From positions 1 to 39,756 of the forward strand of contig JACKJP010000011.1 of the NCBI GenBank assembly GCA_020637895.1: a DNA stretch of 39,756 nt, given 5' to 3'. The DNA comes from Rhodobiaceae bacterium (GTDB lineage: Bacteria; Pseudomonadota; Alphaproteobacteria; Rhizobiales; Tepidamorphaceae). Positions within the stretch are counted from its first letter, which is position 1. Every line of letters begins with the position of its first letter. Shown here piece after piece: positions 23,576 through 32,767 of this stretch. Below the pieces are notes generated by a model, which saw only the letters and a list, made by a program, of their open reading frames with translations, ran no database searches and had not been told where the DNA came from. The position numbers and the translations under genes are program-made.

Positions 23576-24180
23576 TCGGCAGGCCTGACCAGCATCGGTA
23601 GCCTGCCTGCGGCGGACGCCTTGAGAGTGCCGTCCAGTCTGGGATCGACGGTGACCTCTACCTGCCTGCGGTAGGGCACAAACCCCCACGATACATAGAA
23701 TTCCACTGCGCGCGGATGATCGGCCGTGCAGGTATGCAGCCACACGCGCCTTGTGCCGCGACGCCAGGCGAGGTCGAGCGCCCGCCCGATCATGAAGGCG
23801 CCGGCACCCTGACCGATGAGGCCGGGCACGAGGCCGAAGAACGCGATCTCGACATTCGCGCCATCGCGCAGGTCGAGTTCGAGCAGGCCGACCGCCGTGC
23901 CATCGCGTCGCAATTCATAGGTTTCATAGCGCGGATGGCCGAGCAGGGCGGCGAGTGCCTGATCGTCCTGTCGAAGCCTTGAGAACCACAGCCATTCCTC
24001 GCCGATCCTGCGATAGAGCGCGCGATTGGCGCCGACGTCCGGTCGCAATACCCGGTCGAGAACAAGCCCGGGCGGTGGTGGCGGCGCCGGCCGCGACGGT
24101 GCCGACTTCATTTGCAGATAGGTGACGACAAGGGCGATGTCGCCATCCTCGACGTCGTGAAATCCGTGCGCCAGCGCCAT
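23566..24180 (-). CDS. GNAT-family N-acetyltransferase
   Basis: This 204-residue protein has a GNAT fold from about residue 40. The acetyl-CoA loop region reads VPGLIGQGAGAFMIGRALDLAW, followed by TRRVWLHTCTADHPRAVEFYVSWGF, a typical GNAT end. The N-terminal stretch EDGDIALVVTYLQM recurs in related alphaproteobacterial proteins, which supports the ATG at 24180. It begins five bases after the flhA stop and may be co-transcribed with flhA. Whether it acetylates a flagellar or regulatory target or simply sits there is unknown. Confidence 0.82.
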   Translation of the reverse strand: MALAHGFHDVEDGDIALVVTYLQMKSAPSRPAPPPPPGLVLDRVLRPDVGANRALYRRIGEEWLWFSRLRQDDQALAALLGHPRYETYELRRDGTAVGLLELDLRDGANVEIAFFGLVPGLIGQGAGAFMIGRALDLAWRRGTRRVWLHTCTADHPRAVEFYVSWGFVPYRRQVEVTVDPRLDGTLKASAAGRLPMLVRPADQP

Positions 24181-24184
24181 GGCT

Positions 24185-26299
24185 TCAGACGCTGCCGACG
24201 GTCTTGAGCCGGACGCGGGCGTGCACCTCGTTCTGGCTCATCACGGTGGTCTGAGCGCGGAAACGCTCGACGATGGAGCGGACATAGGGCCGCACGGCGG
24301 CGCTGGTCATCAGGACCGGAATCTCGCCTTCCTGTGCTGCGTGTTCGAAACGGTCGCGAACGGCGAGAACGAATTCCTGCAGCTTTGAGGGCGCCATGGC
24401 GAGCTGCTTTTCCTCGCCCTCTCCGAGCAGCGATTCAGCGAAGGCATGCTCCCATTCCGGTGACAGCGTGACGATGGGCAGGTACCCGCCAGGTGAGGAA
24501 TGCTGTGCGCAGATCTGGCGGGCGAGACGGGCGCGGACATGTTCGGTGATCCAGCGAACGGAGCGGGTGAATCCGGTCGCTTCCGCGACGCCTTCGAGGA
24601 TCGTTGCGAGATCGCGAATGGAGATGCGTTCGTCGAGGAGCGTCTGAAGCACGCGCTGGATACCGCTCATCGAGATCTGACCCGGCACGATGTCGTCGAT
24701 CAGCTTCTGCATCTCGGACGGCAGTTCCTTGATCAGCTTGGCAACCTCGGCATAGGTGAGGAGCTCGGCCATGTTGGCCTTGAGGATTTCGGTGAGGTGG
24801 GTCGATACGACGGTTGCCGGATCGACAACGGTATAGCCGCGCATCTCCGCATCCTCGCGCAAGCCGGGCTCGACCCAGGTCGCGGGCAGGCCAAAAGTCG
24901 GTTCGGTCGTCTGGATACCGGGCAGGGCGATCTGGCCTCCGGAAGGATCCATGATCATCAGCTGGCCCGGATAGACGCGACCTGTGCCGGCTTCCACTTC
25001 CTTGACCTTTACCGAATAGGCGTTGGCGTCGAGCTGGACATTGTCGAGCAGGCGGACCGATGGCATTACGAAGCCCATGTCGATCGCGAGCTGCCGACGC
25101 AGCGCCTTGATCTGGCTGGTCAGGCGGTCCTCGCCATGATCGCCATTGATCAGCGGCAGCAGGGCATATCCGATCTCGATCTTGAGCTCATCGATATGCA
25201 GCGCGGAGGATATCGGCTCCTCGACGGCCGCGGCTGCCGCCTTCTCTTCATCGACGACCTTGCGTTCCTCCAGCGCCTTCGCGTCCTTACGGTTCTTGTC
25301 GCCGCGCCAGGCAAGCGCCCCCGCGCCGGCAGCGAGGCTCAGAAAGGGAAGCATCGGAATGCCGGGCAGTAGCGCCATCACGCCCATGACGGCGGCCGAC
25401 ATGCCAAGCGCCTTGGGATAGCCGGACAGCTGATCGATCAGTGCCCTGTCCGCCGCGCCGCTGACACCGGCTTTGGAGACAAGAAGGCCGGCGGCCGTCG
25501 AAACAATGAGCGCGGGAATTTGTGAGACCAGGCCGTCGCCGACGGTCAGCAGCGTATAGGTCTGCGCCGCTTCGCCGAAGGAAAGACCCATCTGTGCGAC
25601 CCCGACGATGATGCCGCCGATGACGTTGATGAAGGTGATCAGCAACCCGGCAATGGCGTCGCCGCGAACGAATTTGGAGGCGCCGTCCATCGCACCGAAG
25701 AAGGAGGACTCGTCCTCAAGTTCGCGGCGACGTTTGCGTGCGGTGTCCTCGTCGATAAGGCCGGCAGAAAGGTCGGCATCGATGGCCATCTGCTTGCCGG
25801 GCATGGCATCGAGGGTGAAGCGGGCGGCGACTTCCGCGATGCGGCCCGAGCCCTTGGTGATGACGACGAAGTTGACGATGACGAGGATGCCGAAAACGAT
25901 GAGGCCGATGACGAAATTGCCGCCCATCACGAAGTTGCCGAACGCCTCGATGACATGCCCGGCGGCGCCCGTGCCCTCATGTCCATCGGCCAGGATCAGC
26001 CTGGTCGACGCCAGATTGAGCGCAAGACGAAGCATCGTTGCGATCAGCAGCACGGTTGGAAAGGCGGAGAACTCGAGCGGCGTGTGAATGAAAAGCGCCG
26101 TCATGAGGATCAGGACCGAGAACACGATCGAGAAGGCAAGAAACATGTCGAGCGCGAACGGCGGCAGCGGCAGGATCAGGACGACGAGGATCGCCATGAC
26201 GCCGAAGGCAAGCGCAAGGTCGCCGCGCGATGTCAGCCCGCGCAGCCATGCCACGATCCCGGTGGCGGCACCGCCAGAAGGCAAGGTGACGTCGCTCAA
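24185..26299 (-). CDS. flhA: Flagellar export gate protein FlhA
   Basis: This roughly 704-residue protein is the main export-gate subunit. About eight membrane helices lie in the first 330 residues. The conserved cytoplasmic loop includes GSGRIAEVAARFTLDAMPGKQMAIDADL. After an Ala-Glu-Lys linker, the cytoplasmic domain, which docks export substrates, runs from about 350 to the end. The frame opens at a TTG at 26341, but the TTG at 26299 is favoured because GGGGAG lies nine bases upstream. A perfect CtrA box lies 60 bases before the start. flhB and fliR, frequent neighbours elsewhere, are absent here. Confidence 0.94.
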   Translation of the reverse strand: MSDVTLPSGGAATGIVAWLRGLTSRGDLALAFGVMAILVVLILPLPPFALDMFLAFSIVFSVLILMTALFIHTPLEFSAFPTVLLIATMLRLALNLASTRLILADGHEGTGAAGHVIEAFGNFVMGGNFVIGLIVFGILVIVNFVVITKGSGRIAEVAARFTLDAMPGKQMAIDADLSAGLIDEDTARKRRRELEDESSFFGAMDGASKFVRGDAIAGLLITFINVIGGIIVGVAQMGLSFGEAAQTYTLLTVGDGLVSQIPALIVSTAAGLLVSKAGVSGAADRALIDQLSGYPKALGMSAAVMGVMALLPGIPMLPFLSLAAGAGALAWRGDKNRKDAKALEERKVVDEEKAAAAAVEEPISSALHIDELKIEIGYALLPLINGDHGEDRLTSQIKALRRQLAIDMGFVMPSVRLLDNVQLDANAYSVKVKEVEAGTGRVYPGQLMIMDPSGGQIALPGIQTTEPTFGLPATWVEPGLREDAEMRGYTVVDPATVVSTHLTEILKANMAELLTYAEVAKLIKELPSEMQKLIDDIVPGQISMSGIQRVLQTLLDERISIRDLATILEGVAEATGFTRSVRWITEHVRARLARQICAQHSSPGGYLPIVTLSPEWEHAFAESLLGEGEEKQLAMAPSKLQEFVLAVRDRFEHAAQEGEIPVLMTSAAVRPYVRSIVERFRAQTTVMSQNEVHARVRLKTVGSV

Positions 26300-26359
26300 G
26301 ACCGTTTTCTCCCCGTTAAGAATGCCTGCCTCACCCGGCAATAATTGCCGGGTCCATGG

Positions 26360-26374
26360 TTAACAGCCGGTTAA
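26360..26374 (-). promoter_or_regulatory. Perfect CtrA-binding box upstream of flhA
   Basis: On the plus strand TTAA-CAGCCGG-TTAA; on the minus strand TTAA-CCGGCTG-TTAAC, matching all nine fixed positions of the CtrA consensus with the exact seven-base spacing. The box ends about 60 bases before the flhA TTG start, where a CtrA-activated promoter is expected. Confidence 0.75.
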
Positions 26375-26500
26375 GGAATGGCATCCGGCGCGCGAAAGAT
26401 CGTCTTTCCCGCAGAACAATCTGTTGCGCTGCCGACGCATGGCGCGAAATGCGTGCCGCCCTATATTCTCCCTCATATTGGTTCGAAAAGGAGTGCCGTC

Positions 26501-27412
26501 ATGTCGATCAGACCGGTCAAGAGCATTTCGCAGGCCCAGCCGACGCTCGAAGGGGCGGGGGTTCACCTGCATCGCGCGTTCGGATTTGGCGATCCGACGA
26601 TGTGCGATCCCTTCCTTCTCTTCGACGATTTCCGAAACGATCGTCCGGAAGACTATCTGAAGGGCTTTCCGTGGCATCCGCATCGCGGGATAGAAACGAT
26701 TACCTATGTGCTGGCCGGGACGGTCGAGCATGGCGACAGCCTTGGAAACCGCGGCAATCTTGGTGCCGGGGACATCCAGTGGATGACGGCCGGCAGCGGC
26801 ATCCTGCATCAGGAAATGCCCAAGGGCGATGCCGCCGGTCGCATGCACGGGTTCCAGCTCTGGGCCAACCTGCCGTCCGGCCTCAAGATGACGGACCCGC
26901 GCTATCAGGACATCAAGGGCGCCGAAATTCCCGAGATCGTCGACGATGACGGGACGCGCGTGAAGGTCATCTGTGGCTCGTTCTGGGGCAAGAAGGGCCC
27001 GGTGGACGGTATCGCCGCTGATCCGTCCTATCTCGATATCTACGTGCCGGCGGGCGTGAAGAAGACACTGCCCGTCGATACCTATCGCAAGGCTTTCGCT
27101 TATATCTTCGAAGGCGACGGAAAGTTCAGCAACGCCTCCGATCCGCGCGGCGTTCTGACCGAGAAGGAATTCGCCGGCGAGGAGCTGGTCCTTCGCGACA
27201 ATAGCGGCGACAGGACGCTGGTCCTGTTCGGTACCGGTGACGAGATCACCGTTCAGGCCGGCGAACGGGGCATTCGTTTCCTCCTCGTTTCCGGCAAGCC
27301 GATCGGCGAGCCGGTCGCCTGGCACGGCCCAATCGTGATGAACACAAGGGCCGAGCTGGTTCAGGCGATGAACGATCTGAATACCGGCAATTTCATCCGC
27401 AGCCACGGATGA
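26501..27412 (+). CDS. Pirin family protein
   Basis: This 303-residue bicupin has its metal-binding residues in the N-terminal cupin: HPHRGIETITYV with two histidines, then HGDSLGNRG, and SGILHQEMP with His and Glu. LLFDDFRND near the start is typical. Bacterial pirins include quercetinase-like dioxygenases and redox-sensing partners; a function here cannot be fixed. AAAAGGAG sits seven bases before the ATG. It diverges from flhA across the region holding the CtrA box and converges on flbD. Confidence 0.85.
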   Translation: MSIRPVKSISQAQPTLEGAGVHLHRAFGFGDPTMCDPFLLFDDFRNDRPEDYLKGFPWHPHRGIETITYVLAGTVEHGDSLGNRGNLGAGDIQWMTAGSGILHQEMPKGDAAGRMHGFQLWANLPSGLKMTDPRYQDIKGAEIPEIVDDDGTRVKVICGSFWGKKGPVDGIAADPSYLDIYVPAGVKKTLPVDTYRKAFAYIFEGDGKFSNASDPRGVLTEKEFAGEELVLRDNSGDRTLVLFGTGDEITVQAGERGIRFLLVSGKPIGEPVAWHGPIVMNTRAELVQAMNDLNTGNFIRSHG

Positions 27413-27443
27413 TCGTGCTGCGCCCGCGTCGTCCGGCCTTGTT

Positions 27444-28799
27444 TCAGCCGGCGATGCGGGTTTCGCCCGGCTGCGGCACCATCAGTCCCTCGTCGCTGTA
27501 CTGATTGAGCTTGTTGCGCAGCGTTCGGATCGAGATGCCGAGGATGTTGGCAGCGTGGGTCCGGTTGCCGAGGCAATGATCGAGCGTATCGAGGATCAGA
27601 TCGCGCTCGACTTCCGCCACCGTCTTTCCGACGAGGCTGCGGCTGACCGCTTCGGCGGTGAGGGCGGCATGGGAGGCGACATCGGCGCCACCGATAGGCT
27701 CTCCGTCGGGCTCGCGAATGGCTTCCGGGCCGATCTCGTCGCCGGTTGCCAGCAGCACCGCGCGATGCATCGTGTTCTCAAGCTCGCGCACGTTGCCCGG
27801 CCATGTGTTCGCCAGCAACTGACGCAAAGCGGCATCCGACACGGGGCGCGGATCGACACCGTTTGCGGCCGCATACTTTTCGGCGAAATGGCGGGCCAGC
27901 GCGTTGATGTCGGCGGGCCTGGAGCGTAGCGGCGGGATCTTCAGATTGACCACATTGAGGCGGTAGAGCAGGTCTTCGCGGAAGGCGCCGGCCTTCACAT
28001 GCTCGGCAAGATTGCGATTAGAGGTCGCGATGATGCGGATATTTACCGGTACCGGCTTTGATCCGCCGACCCGGTCAATGACGCGTTCCTGGATCGCGCG
28101 CAGCAGCTTGGCCTGAAGGCGGATGTCCATCTCCGAAATTTCGTCGAGCAGCAGCGTGCCGCCATCGGCTTCCTCGAACTTGCCGATACGCCGTGCGACG
28201 GCGCCGGTAAACGCGCCCTTCTCATGGCCGAACAGTTCCGATTCCAGAAGGTTTTCAGGGATCGCGGCGCAATTGACGGAAATGAAGGGCTTGTCGGCGC
28301 GCCTCGACTGGCGATGGATGTGGCGGGCCATCACCTCCTTGCCGGTGCCGCTTTCGCCGGTAATCAGCACGCTGGCGTCCGACTGTGCGATCTGATCGGC
28401 GAGTTTCAATACCTGCGCCATCGTGTCGTCGCGATAGATCAGCGCATGGCCCTCATCGGCGACCGCCTGGAGGATTGCCGCGATCAGATCGGGGTCCGGG
28501 GGCAGCGGAATATATTCCTTGGCGCCGGCGCGGATCGCCGCCACGGCCGCCCGCGCGTCGCTCTCAACGCCGCAGGCCACGACAGACACGTGAATGCGCT
28601 CATCTTCCAGCTGGCGGATCAGCGACGAGATGTCGATCCTGACATCGGCCATGACCAGATCGGCGCCGCGTCCGGAGCGGAGGATGGTCAGCGCCGTTGC
28701 GATATCATCGGCCTGCACGACCTTGGCGCCGCGATCCATCGCCATCCTGCTGGCTGTGGTCAGCTGTCCGTTGAGGGTTCCCACGATCAAGAGGCGCAT
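27444..28799 (-). CDS. flbD: Sigma-54-dependent flagellar regulator FlbD
   Basis: This 451-residue activator switches on late flagellar genes with sigma-54 and represses fliF in Caulobacter. The N-terminal receiver-like domain (1-115) is degenerate: there is no acidic pair at the end of strand 1 (LLIVGTLNGQ) and no lysine in the KP position (EYIPLPPDP). The AAA+ domain has Walker A GESGTGKE, the sigma-54 contact loop GAFTGA, Walker B GTLLLDEI, and an arginine-finger region. A Fis-type helix-turn-helix lies at the C-terminus (HAANILGISIRTLRNKLNQY). It is the last gene of the fliF-fliG-fliH-fliN block. Its usual partner gene fliX is not in the window. Confidence 0.92.
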   Translation of the reverse strand: MRLLIVGTLNGQLTTASRMAMDRGAKVVQADDIATALTILRSGRGADLVMADVRIDISSLIRQLEDERIHVSVVACGVESDARAAVAAIRAGAKEYIPLPPDPDLIAAILQAVADEGHALIYRDDTMAQVLKLADQIAQSDASVLITGESGTGKEVMARHIHRQSRRADKPFISVNCAAIPENLLESELFGHEKGAFTGAVARRIGKFEEADGGTLLLDEISEMDIRLQAKLLRAIQERVIDRVGGSKPVPVNIRIIATSNRNLAEHVKAGAFREDLLYRLNVVNLKIPPLRSRPADINALARHFAEKYAAANGVDPRPVSDAALRQLLANTWPGNVRELENTMHRAVLLATGDEIGPEAIREPDGEPIGGADVASHAALTAEAVSRSLVGKTVAEVERDLILDTLDHCLGNRTHAANILGISIRTLRNKLNQYSDEGLMVPQPGETRIAG

Positions 28800-28840
28800 G
28801 GCTTAACTTCCTTCCTGTCCGACGCGACGCTCTATGCGCA

Positions 28841-29185
28841 TCATCCCCGGTCCTGTTTGATGATCTCGGTCATGGTGATGCCGAGCTTGTCATCGACCAG
28901 CACGACTTCGCCGCGGGCGATCAGTCTGTCGTTGACGAATATTTCGATGGCCTCGCCGACCTTGCGATCGAGTTCGACGACCGATCCGTGATCGAGCTTG
29001 AGCAGTTCGGAGACTTCCAGTTTGGCGCGTCCCAGCACGGCGGATACGCGAACCGGCACATCGAACAGGGCTTCCAGATCGGCAGCACTGCGCGCCGCCG
29101 TGGCCTGCTCGTCGCGGCCGCCTGCGCGGTCATCGTCAGACACGGCATCAAGCGTGTCGAAAGGGCTCTCGGTAGGTTCGGTCAT
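28841..29185 (-). CDS. fliN: Flagellar switch protein FliN
   Basis: This 114-residue protein forms part of the C-ring that reverses the motor. The first 37 residues are acidic and unstructured. The SpoA-type domain follows: LFDVPVRVSAVLGRAKLEV, then LLKLDHGSVVELDRKVGE and IFVNDRLIARGEVVLVDDKLGI, closely matching FliN/YscQ. The start codon overlaps the fliH stop by four bases (ATGA). Confidence 0.93.
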   Translation of the reverse strand: MTEPTESPFDTLDAVSDDDRAGGRDEQATAARSAADLEALFDVPVRVSAVLGRAKLEVSELLKLDHGSVVELDRKVGEAIEIFVNDRLIARGEVVLVDDKLGITMTEIIKQDRG

Positions 29186-29817
29186 TGTCCATCATCTCCC
29201 CGGTCGCGGGAAACCCCGGCGCCAAGAAAGCGCGAAACCGCTTCCCCGATCGCCTCTTCAATTCCGGCCATGTCACGCACGATGCCGCCTTCGGCCCATT
29301 CGATGCGGGCGTCGCCGGGTCTGATATTCGGCTCGCCCATGACAATCAGTCGTCCGTCGAAGCCGCTCAGGCGCGCCTGCGCCTCGGCTTTTTCCTTCAG
29401 CGTATCGGCCAGCGCTTCGTTCACCCGGATGACGAGATGCGGCACGCCCTGAAGCTCGGCCAGTGTCTGCGCCAACAATGCCTCTATTCCGGCAAGCGGT
29501 TCACGCGCGACGAGAGCGCCGGCAAGCTTGACCGCGATCGCGTGGCCGATGCGGCATGCGTCGGCCTGCATGCGACGGGTCGCGGCCTCGGCCTGCTGCT
29601 GCAGTGCGGGCAGGGCGGCAACGAGCTTTTCCAGCGCTGCTGCGGCTCTTGCTGCCTGATCTGCGGCAGCGGCCGCGCGCCCTTCCTCAAAGCCATCCTG
29701 CCGTGCCTGCCTTGCCTGCGTTTCAGCAGCAATCACGTCCATCTTCGGCGGCTCCGGGGTCTTCGCCGCATCAAGCGCGAAGACCTTGTCGAACTGGTAG
29801 CGAACCGGGGCGCTCAT
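29182..29817 (-). CDS. fliH: Flagellar export ATPase regulator FliH
   Basis: This 211-residue protein holds FliI to the C-ring and controls its ATPase. The sequence is low in conservation: an N-terminal segment beginning APVRYQFDKVFAL, a long Ala-Glu-Gln-rich helix (about 30-90), and a C-terminal globular part with RLIVMGEPNIRPGDARIEWAEGG, which is FliH/HrpE-like. Position between fliG and fliN fits FliH (FlbE in Caulobacter). GGAG seven bases before the ATG supports the start. Confidence 0.82.
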   Translation of the reverse strand: MSAPVRYQFDKVFALDAAKTPEPPKMDVIAAETQARQARQDGFEEGRAAAAADQAARAAAALEKLVAALPALQQQAEAATRRMQADACRIGHAIAVKLAGALVAREPLAGIEALLAQTLAELQGVPHLVIRVNEALADTLKEKAEAQARLSGFDGRLIVMGEPNIRPGDARIEWAEGGIVRDMAGIEEAIGEAVSRFLGAGVSRDRGDDGQ

Positions 29818-29856
29818 TTTCGTTCTCCGGCGCTGGCGGCGGCCGTTCTTTCACAA

Positions 29857-30924
29857 TCAATAGACAAGCTCGTCCTCCCCCTTGCTCTTGGAAATGACGA
29901 TCTCGCCGCGTCCGGCCAGGTCTTTGGCCAGATTGACCATCGATGTCTGGGCCTCGTCGACATCCTTCAGACGGACCGGCCCCATGACCTCCATGTCCTC
30001 GCGGAGCATCTTGGACGCTCGCTGGCTCATATTGGCGAAAAAGAACTCGCGCATCTGGTCGTTGGCGCCTTTCAGGGCAATGGCCAGCTTGTCCTTGTCG
30101 AACTGCCGCAGCAGCGTCTGGATCGCGGCGGAATCGAGCCGGCCGAGATCGTCGAAGACGAACATGAGCTGTTTGATCTTGTCCGCGGAATCCCGGTTCG
30201 CTTCTTCCAGCGCCGTCATGAAGCGCGTCTCGGTCTGCCGGTCGAAACTGTTGAAGATGTCGGCCATGAGCTCGTGCGCGTCGCGCCGGCTGGTCTGCGC
30301 AAGGCTCGACATGAACTCGGCCCTCAGCGTCTGCTCGACTTTCTCGAGTATGTCCTTCTGGACCGCTTCCATCTGGAGCATGCGATGGACGACATCGAGC
30401 GCAAGTTCCTCCGGCAGGATCGCCAGCACCCGCGATGCATGATCCGAGCGGATCTTCGACAGGACCACGGCGATCGTCTGCGGATATTCATTCTTCAGAT
30501 AGCTGGCGAGGATGCCTTCCTGGACGTTGGAAAGCTTCTCCCACATGTTGCGCCCCGCCGGGCCGCGGATTTCCTCCATGATGGTGGAAACGCGATCCTT
30601 CGGCAGGAACTGGGTCAGCAGCCTTTCTGTTGAATCGAAGTTGCCGACTAGCGCACCGGCGCGGTTCATCTCCAGAACGAAATCGACGATGAGTTTTTCG
30701 ACGACTCCGACGTGTATCTTGCCAAGGCGCGACATGGTCATGGAGAGTTCGCGGATCTCTTCGTCATCCAGCGATTTCCAGATGATGCCGCCATGCTCCT
30801 CGCCGAGCGAGAGCATAAGCACCGCCGCCCTTTCCGGGCCGCTCAGCTGCTGAAGTTCGCGGATTTCGACCGCGGAAAGATTGCCGCCGGCGACTGCGAC
30901 CGCTGTCGATGGGATGGCGTTCAC
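29857..30924 (-). CDS. fliG: Flagellar switch protein FliG
   Basis: This 355-residue rotor protein couples the motor's stator to the MS ring. The N-terminal domain begins LSGPERAAVLMLSLGEEHGG. The middle domain holds the EHPQT-type motif as EYPQT (LKNEYPQTIAVVLSKI). The C-terminal torque domain carries charged residues (FVFDDLGRLD). The start is a GTG at 30924 that overlaps the fliF stop (GTGA), with AGGAG nine bases upstream; an in-frame GTG at 30945 is an alternative. Confidence 0.94.
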   Translation of the reverse strand: MNAIPSTAVAVAGGNLSAVEIRELQQLSGPERAAVLMLSLGEEHGGIIWKSLDDEEIRELSMTMSRLGKIHVGVVEKLIVDFVLEMNRAGALVGNFDSTERLLTQFLPKDRVSTIMEEIRGPAGRNMWEKLSNVQEGILASYLKNEYPQTIAVVLSKIRSDHASRVLAILPEELALDVVHRMLQMEAVQKDILEKVEQTLRAEFMSSLAQTSRRDAHELMADIFNSFDRQTETRFMTALEEANRDSADKIKQLMFVFDDLGRLDSAAIQTLLRQFDKDKLAIALKGANDQMREFFFANMSQRASKMLREDMEVMGPVRLKDVDEAQTSMVNLAKDLAGRGEIVISKSKGEDELVY

Positions 30925-32549
30925 GCGGCCTTCTCCTGCATCCACTGGCGCACGATGGCGACGGCTTCATTGGGGTTATTATCGACGATCTCGCCGACCT
31001 GCCGCACCGACGACTGGGCGATCTCGCCGGCGATCTTCGCCTGTTCGATCATCGGCTGGATATTGCTGTTAGACACCGGTGCGCTCGCGGCCACGGCGTT
31101 GTGCTGGGCAGTCACGCCTTCACCGGCCTCCGGCGCCGGCAGCGCCGGGACATCGGCATCAGGCGTGATGATGCGCCGGACAAGCGGGCGAACGACGAAC
31201 AGGATGACCAGCAGGCCAAGCAGCAGGAGAACGGCGAGCTGGGCGAAATAGAGGTAATCCTGCTTGGTGAAGTTGAAGAGCGATTCTTCGCCAAGGTCGG
31301 CGGGCAGGGCGAGCGGCGGTTCGGCAAAGCGCAGGTTGGCGATTTCCACCTGGTCGCCGCGGCTTTCATCAAAGCCGATCGCGGTGCGAACGAGGGCTGC
31401 AATGCGGTCGAGCTCTTCCTGCGTGCGCGGCTGATATTGCAGTGCGCCGTCCGCGGCCTTGCTGTAATTGCCGTCGACCACCACCGCGACCGAAACGCGA
31501 CGGATGCTGCCCGGCTCGAGCACCTGCGTCCGGGTGGTGCGGGAGATCTCGTAGTTGGTGACTTCCTCTGTCTTGGAAGACTGGTCATTGGTGCGCTCGT
31601 CGTTGCTGCCGCCCTGGCCGCCATTGGGGATCTGCGCGCCGACGCTTACCGCGCCGTTATTGGCTTTCTGCGTGGAGGAATTTTCCTCTTCCCGGGTCTG
31701 AACCGAACGGACGACCTTGCTGTCGGGATCGTAGCTGTCGGTCGTTTCGGTCACGCGGTTGCGCTGAAGGTCCGCAGCCACGCTGACCCGGACGCGGCCG
31801 GTGCCGACGATGCTCTCGACCGTGCGCGAAACCGCATCGCGAAGCGAGCTCTCGATATTGTGGCGGCGCTCGTCCAGAACCTCCGCCGACAATGCGTTGT
31901 CATCGCCCGTGCCATCGGCGAGCAGGCGGCCGGTCTCGTCGACGACGGAGACGCGTCCGGGCCGGAGGCCCTCGACGGCGGCGGCGATGAGATGCTGGAT
32001 GGCGCGGATCTGGGTGGCGTCGAGTTCGCCGCGAACCTTGAGCATGATCGATGCGGATGGCTCGATCTTCTCGCGCTGGAAGAGCTGGCGCTCGGGGATA
32101 ACCAGATGGACGCGGGCGGCGACAACACGGTCGATGGTTCTGACCGAGCGGGACAGTTCGCCTTCCAGCGCGCGCAGATGATTGACGTTCTGGACAAAGC
32201 TGGTGGTGCCCAACGCATCCGATTTGTCGAAGATCTCGTATCCGACGCCGCCACCGGAGGGCAGGCCGTCGCGGGCGAGATCCATGCGAAGCCTCAGCAC
32301 CTCGTCCTTGGGCGCAAGAATCGTCGAGCCGTCGCCGTTGACCTTGTAGGCGATGTTGCGGCTGTCGAGTTCGCGCAGGATCGCTGAGGAATCGTCAAAG
32401 GAGAGGTCGGTGTAAAGCGGCGTCAGCATGGGCGCCGTCATTTGCATGATCAGAAAGGCGAAGAAGCCGATCAGCCCCGCGGCCACGGCGCCCATGGCCG
32501 CGAGCCTTGCGGCGCCGAATGATCTCAACAGTGCGATGATACCCTGCAC
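30921..32549 (-). CDS. fliF: Flagellar MS-ring protein FliF
   Basis: This 542-residue protein builds the membrane ring on which the flagellum is assembled. Two membrane helices flank a large periplasmic part (first helix about 18-38, second about 430-455). YscJ-like ring domains contain LRMDLARDGLPSGGGVGYEI and RVHLVIPERQLF. The C-terminal cytoplasmic tail ends near IVRQWMQEKAA and binds FliG. The start is a GTG at 32549 with a weak upstream AGGA. A CtrA-type box lies about 145 bases before it, separated from sciP by a terminator. Confidence 0.94.
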   Translation of the reverse strand: MQGIIALLRSFGAARLAAMGAVAAGLIGFFAFLIMQMTAPMLTPLYTDLSFDDSSAILRELDSRNIAYKVNGDGSTILAPKDEVLRLRMDLARDGLPSGGGVGYEIFDKSDALGTTSFVQNVNHLRALEGELSRSVRTIDRVVAARVHLVIPERQLFQREKIEPSASIMLKVRGELDATQIRAIQHLIAAAVEGLRPGRVSVVDETGRLLADGTGDDNALSAEVLDERRHNIESSLRDAVSRTVESIVGTGRVRVSVAADLQRNRVTETTDSYDPDSKVVRSVQTREEENSSTQKANNGAVSVGAQIPNGGQGGSNDERTNDQSSKTEEVTNYEISRTTRTQVLEPGSIRRVSVAVVVDGNYSKAADGALQYQPRTQEELDRIAALVRTAIGFDESRGDQVEIANLRFAEPPLALPADLGEESLFNFTKQDYLYFAQLAVLLLLGLLVILFVVRPLVRRIITPDADVPALPAPEAGEGVTAQHNAVAASAPVSNSNIQPMIEQAKIAGEIAQSSVRQVGEIVDNNPNEAVAIVRQWMQEKAA

Positions 32550-32693
32550 GGCGTGTCCGGTTCCTGAATTTCCCTGGCGGGAAGCCTGTTGCCCGGATGC
32601 GTGAGGGAAATATCGCGGAACCGGTAAGGAGAAGGAACCGGTCCGCTGAAGGAATCGCCCCCAGCACCCGGCAATAATTTCCTACCTGGATCG

Positions 32694-32709
32694 TAAACAA
32701 CTTCTTAAC
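32694..32709 (-). promoter_or_regulatory. CtrA-type box upstream of fliF
   Basis: On the minus strand TTAA-GAAGTTG-TTTAC, eight of nine fixed positions of TTAA-N7-TTAAC with the correct spacing. It is well placed to drive the fliF operon, which is a CtrA target in Caulobacter. Confidence 0.5.
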
Positions 32710-32727
32710 GCGGCCGCCTATGGCGCG

Positions 32728-32767
32728 AAAAAAGGCGCGCGGCCCCAAGGATATGGGGCCACGCGCC
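32728..32767 (-). terminator. Intrinsic terminator of sciP
   Basis: GGCGCGCGGCCCC (32734-32746) and GGGGCCACGCGCC (32755-32767) form a 13-base stem with one mismatch and an 8-base loop. On the minus strand it is followed by six T residues (A at 32728-32733). This separates sciP from the fliF operon. Confidence 0.85.

Noticed and set aside
29185..32387. Very long plus-strand open frames (482 and 492 codons) opposite fliH, fliG and fliF
   Set aside because: They are exact antisense to strongly recognisable flagellar genes and their translations show no known domain. High GC at third positions leaves stop-free antisense frames.
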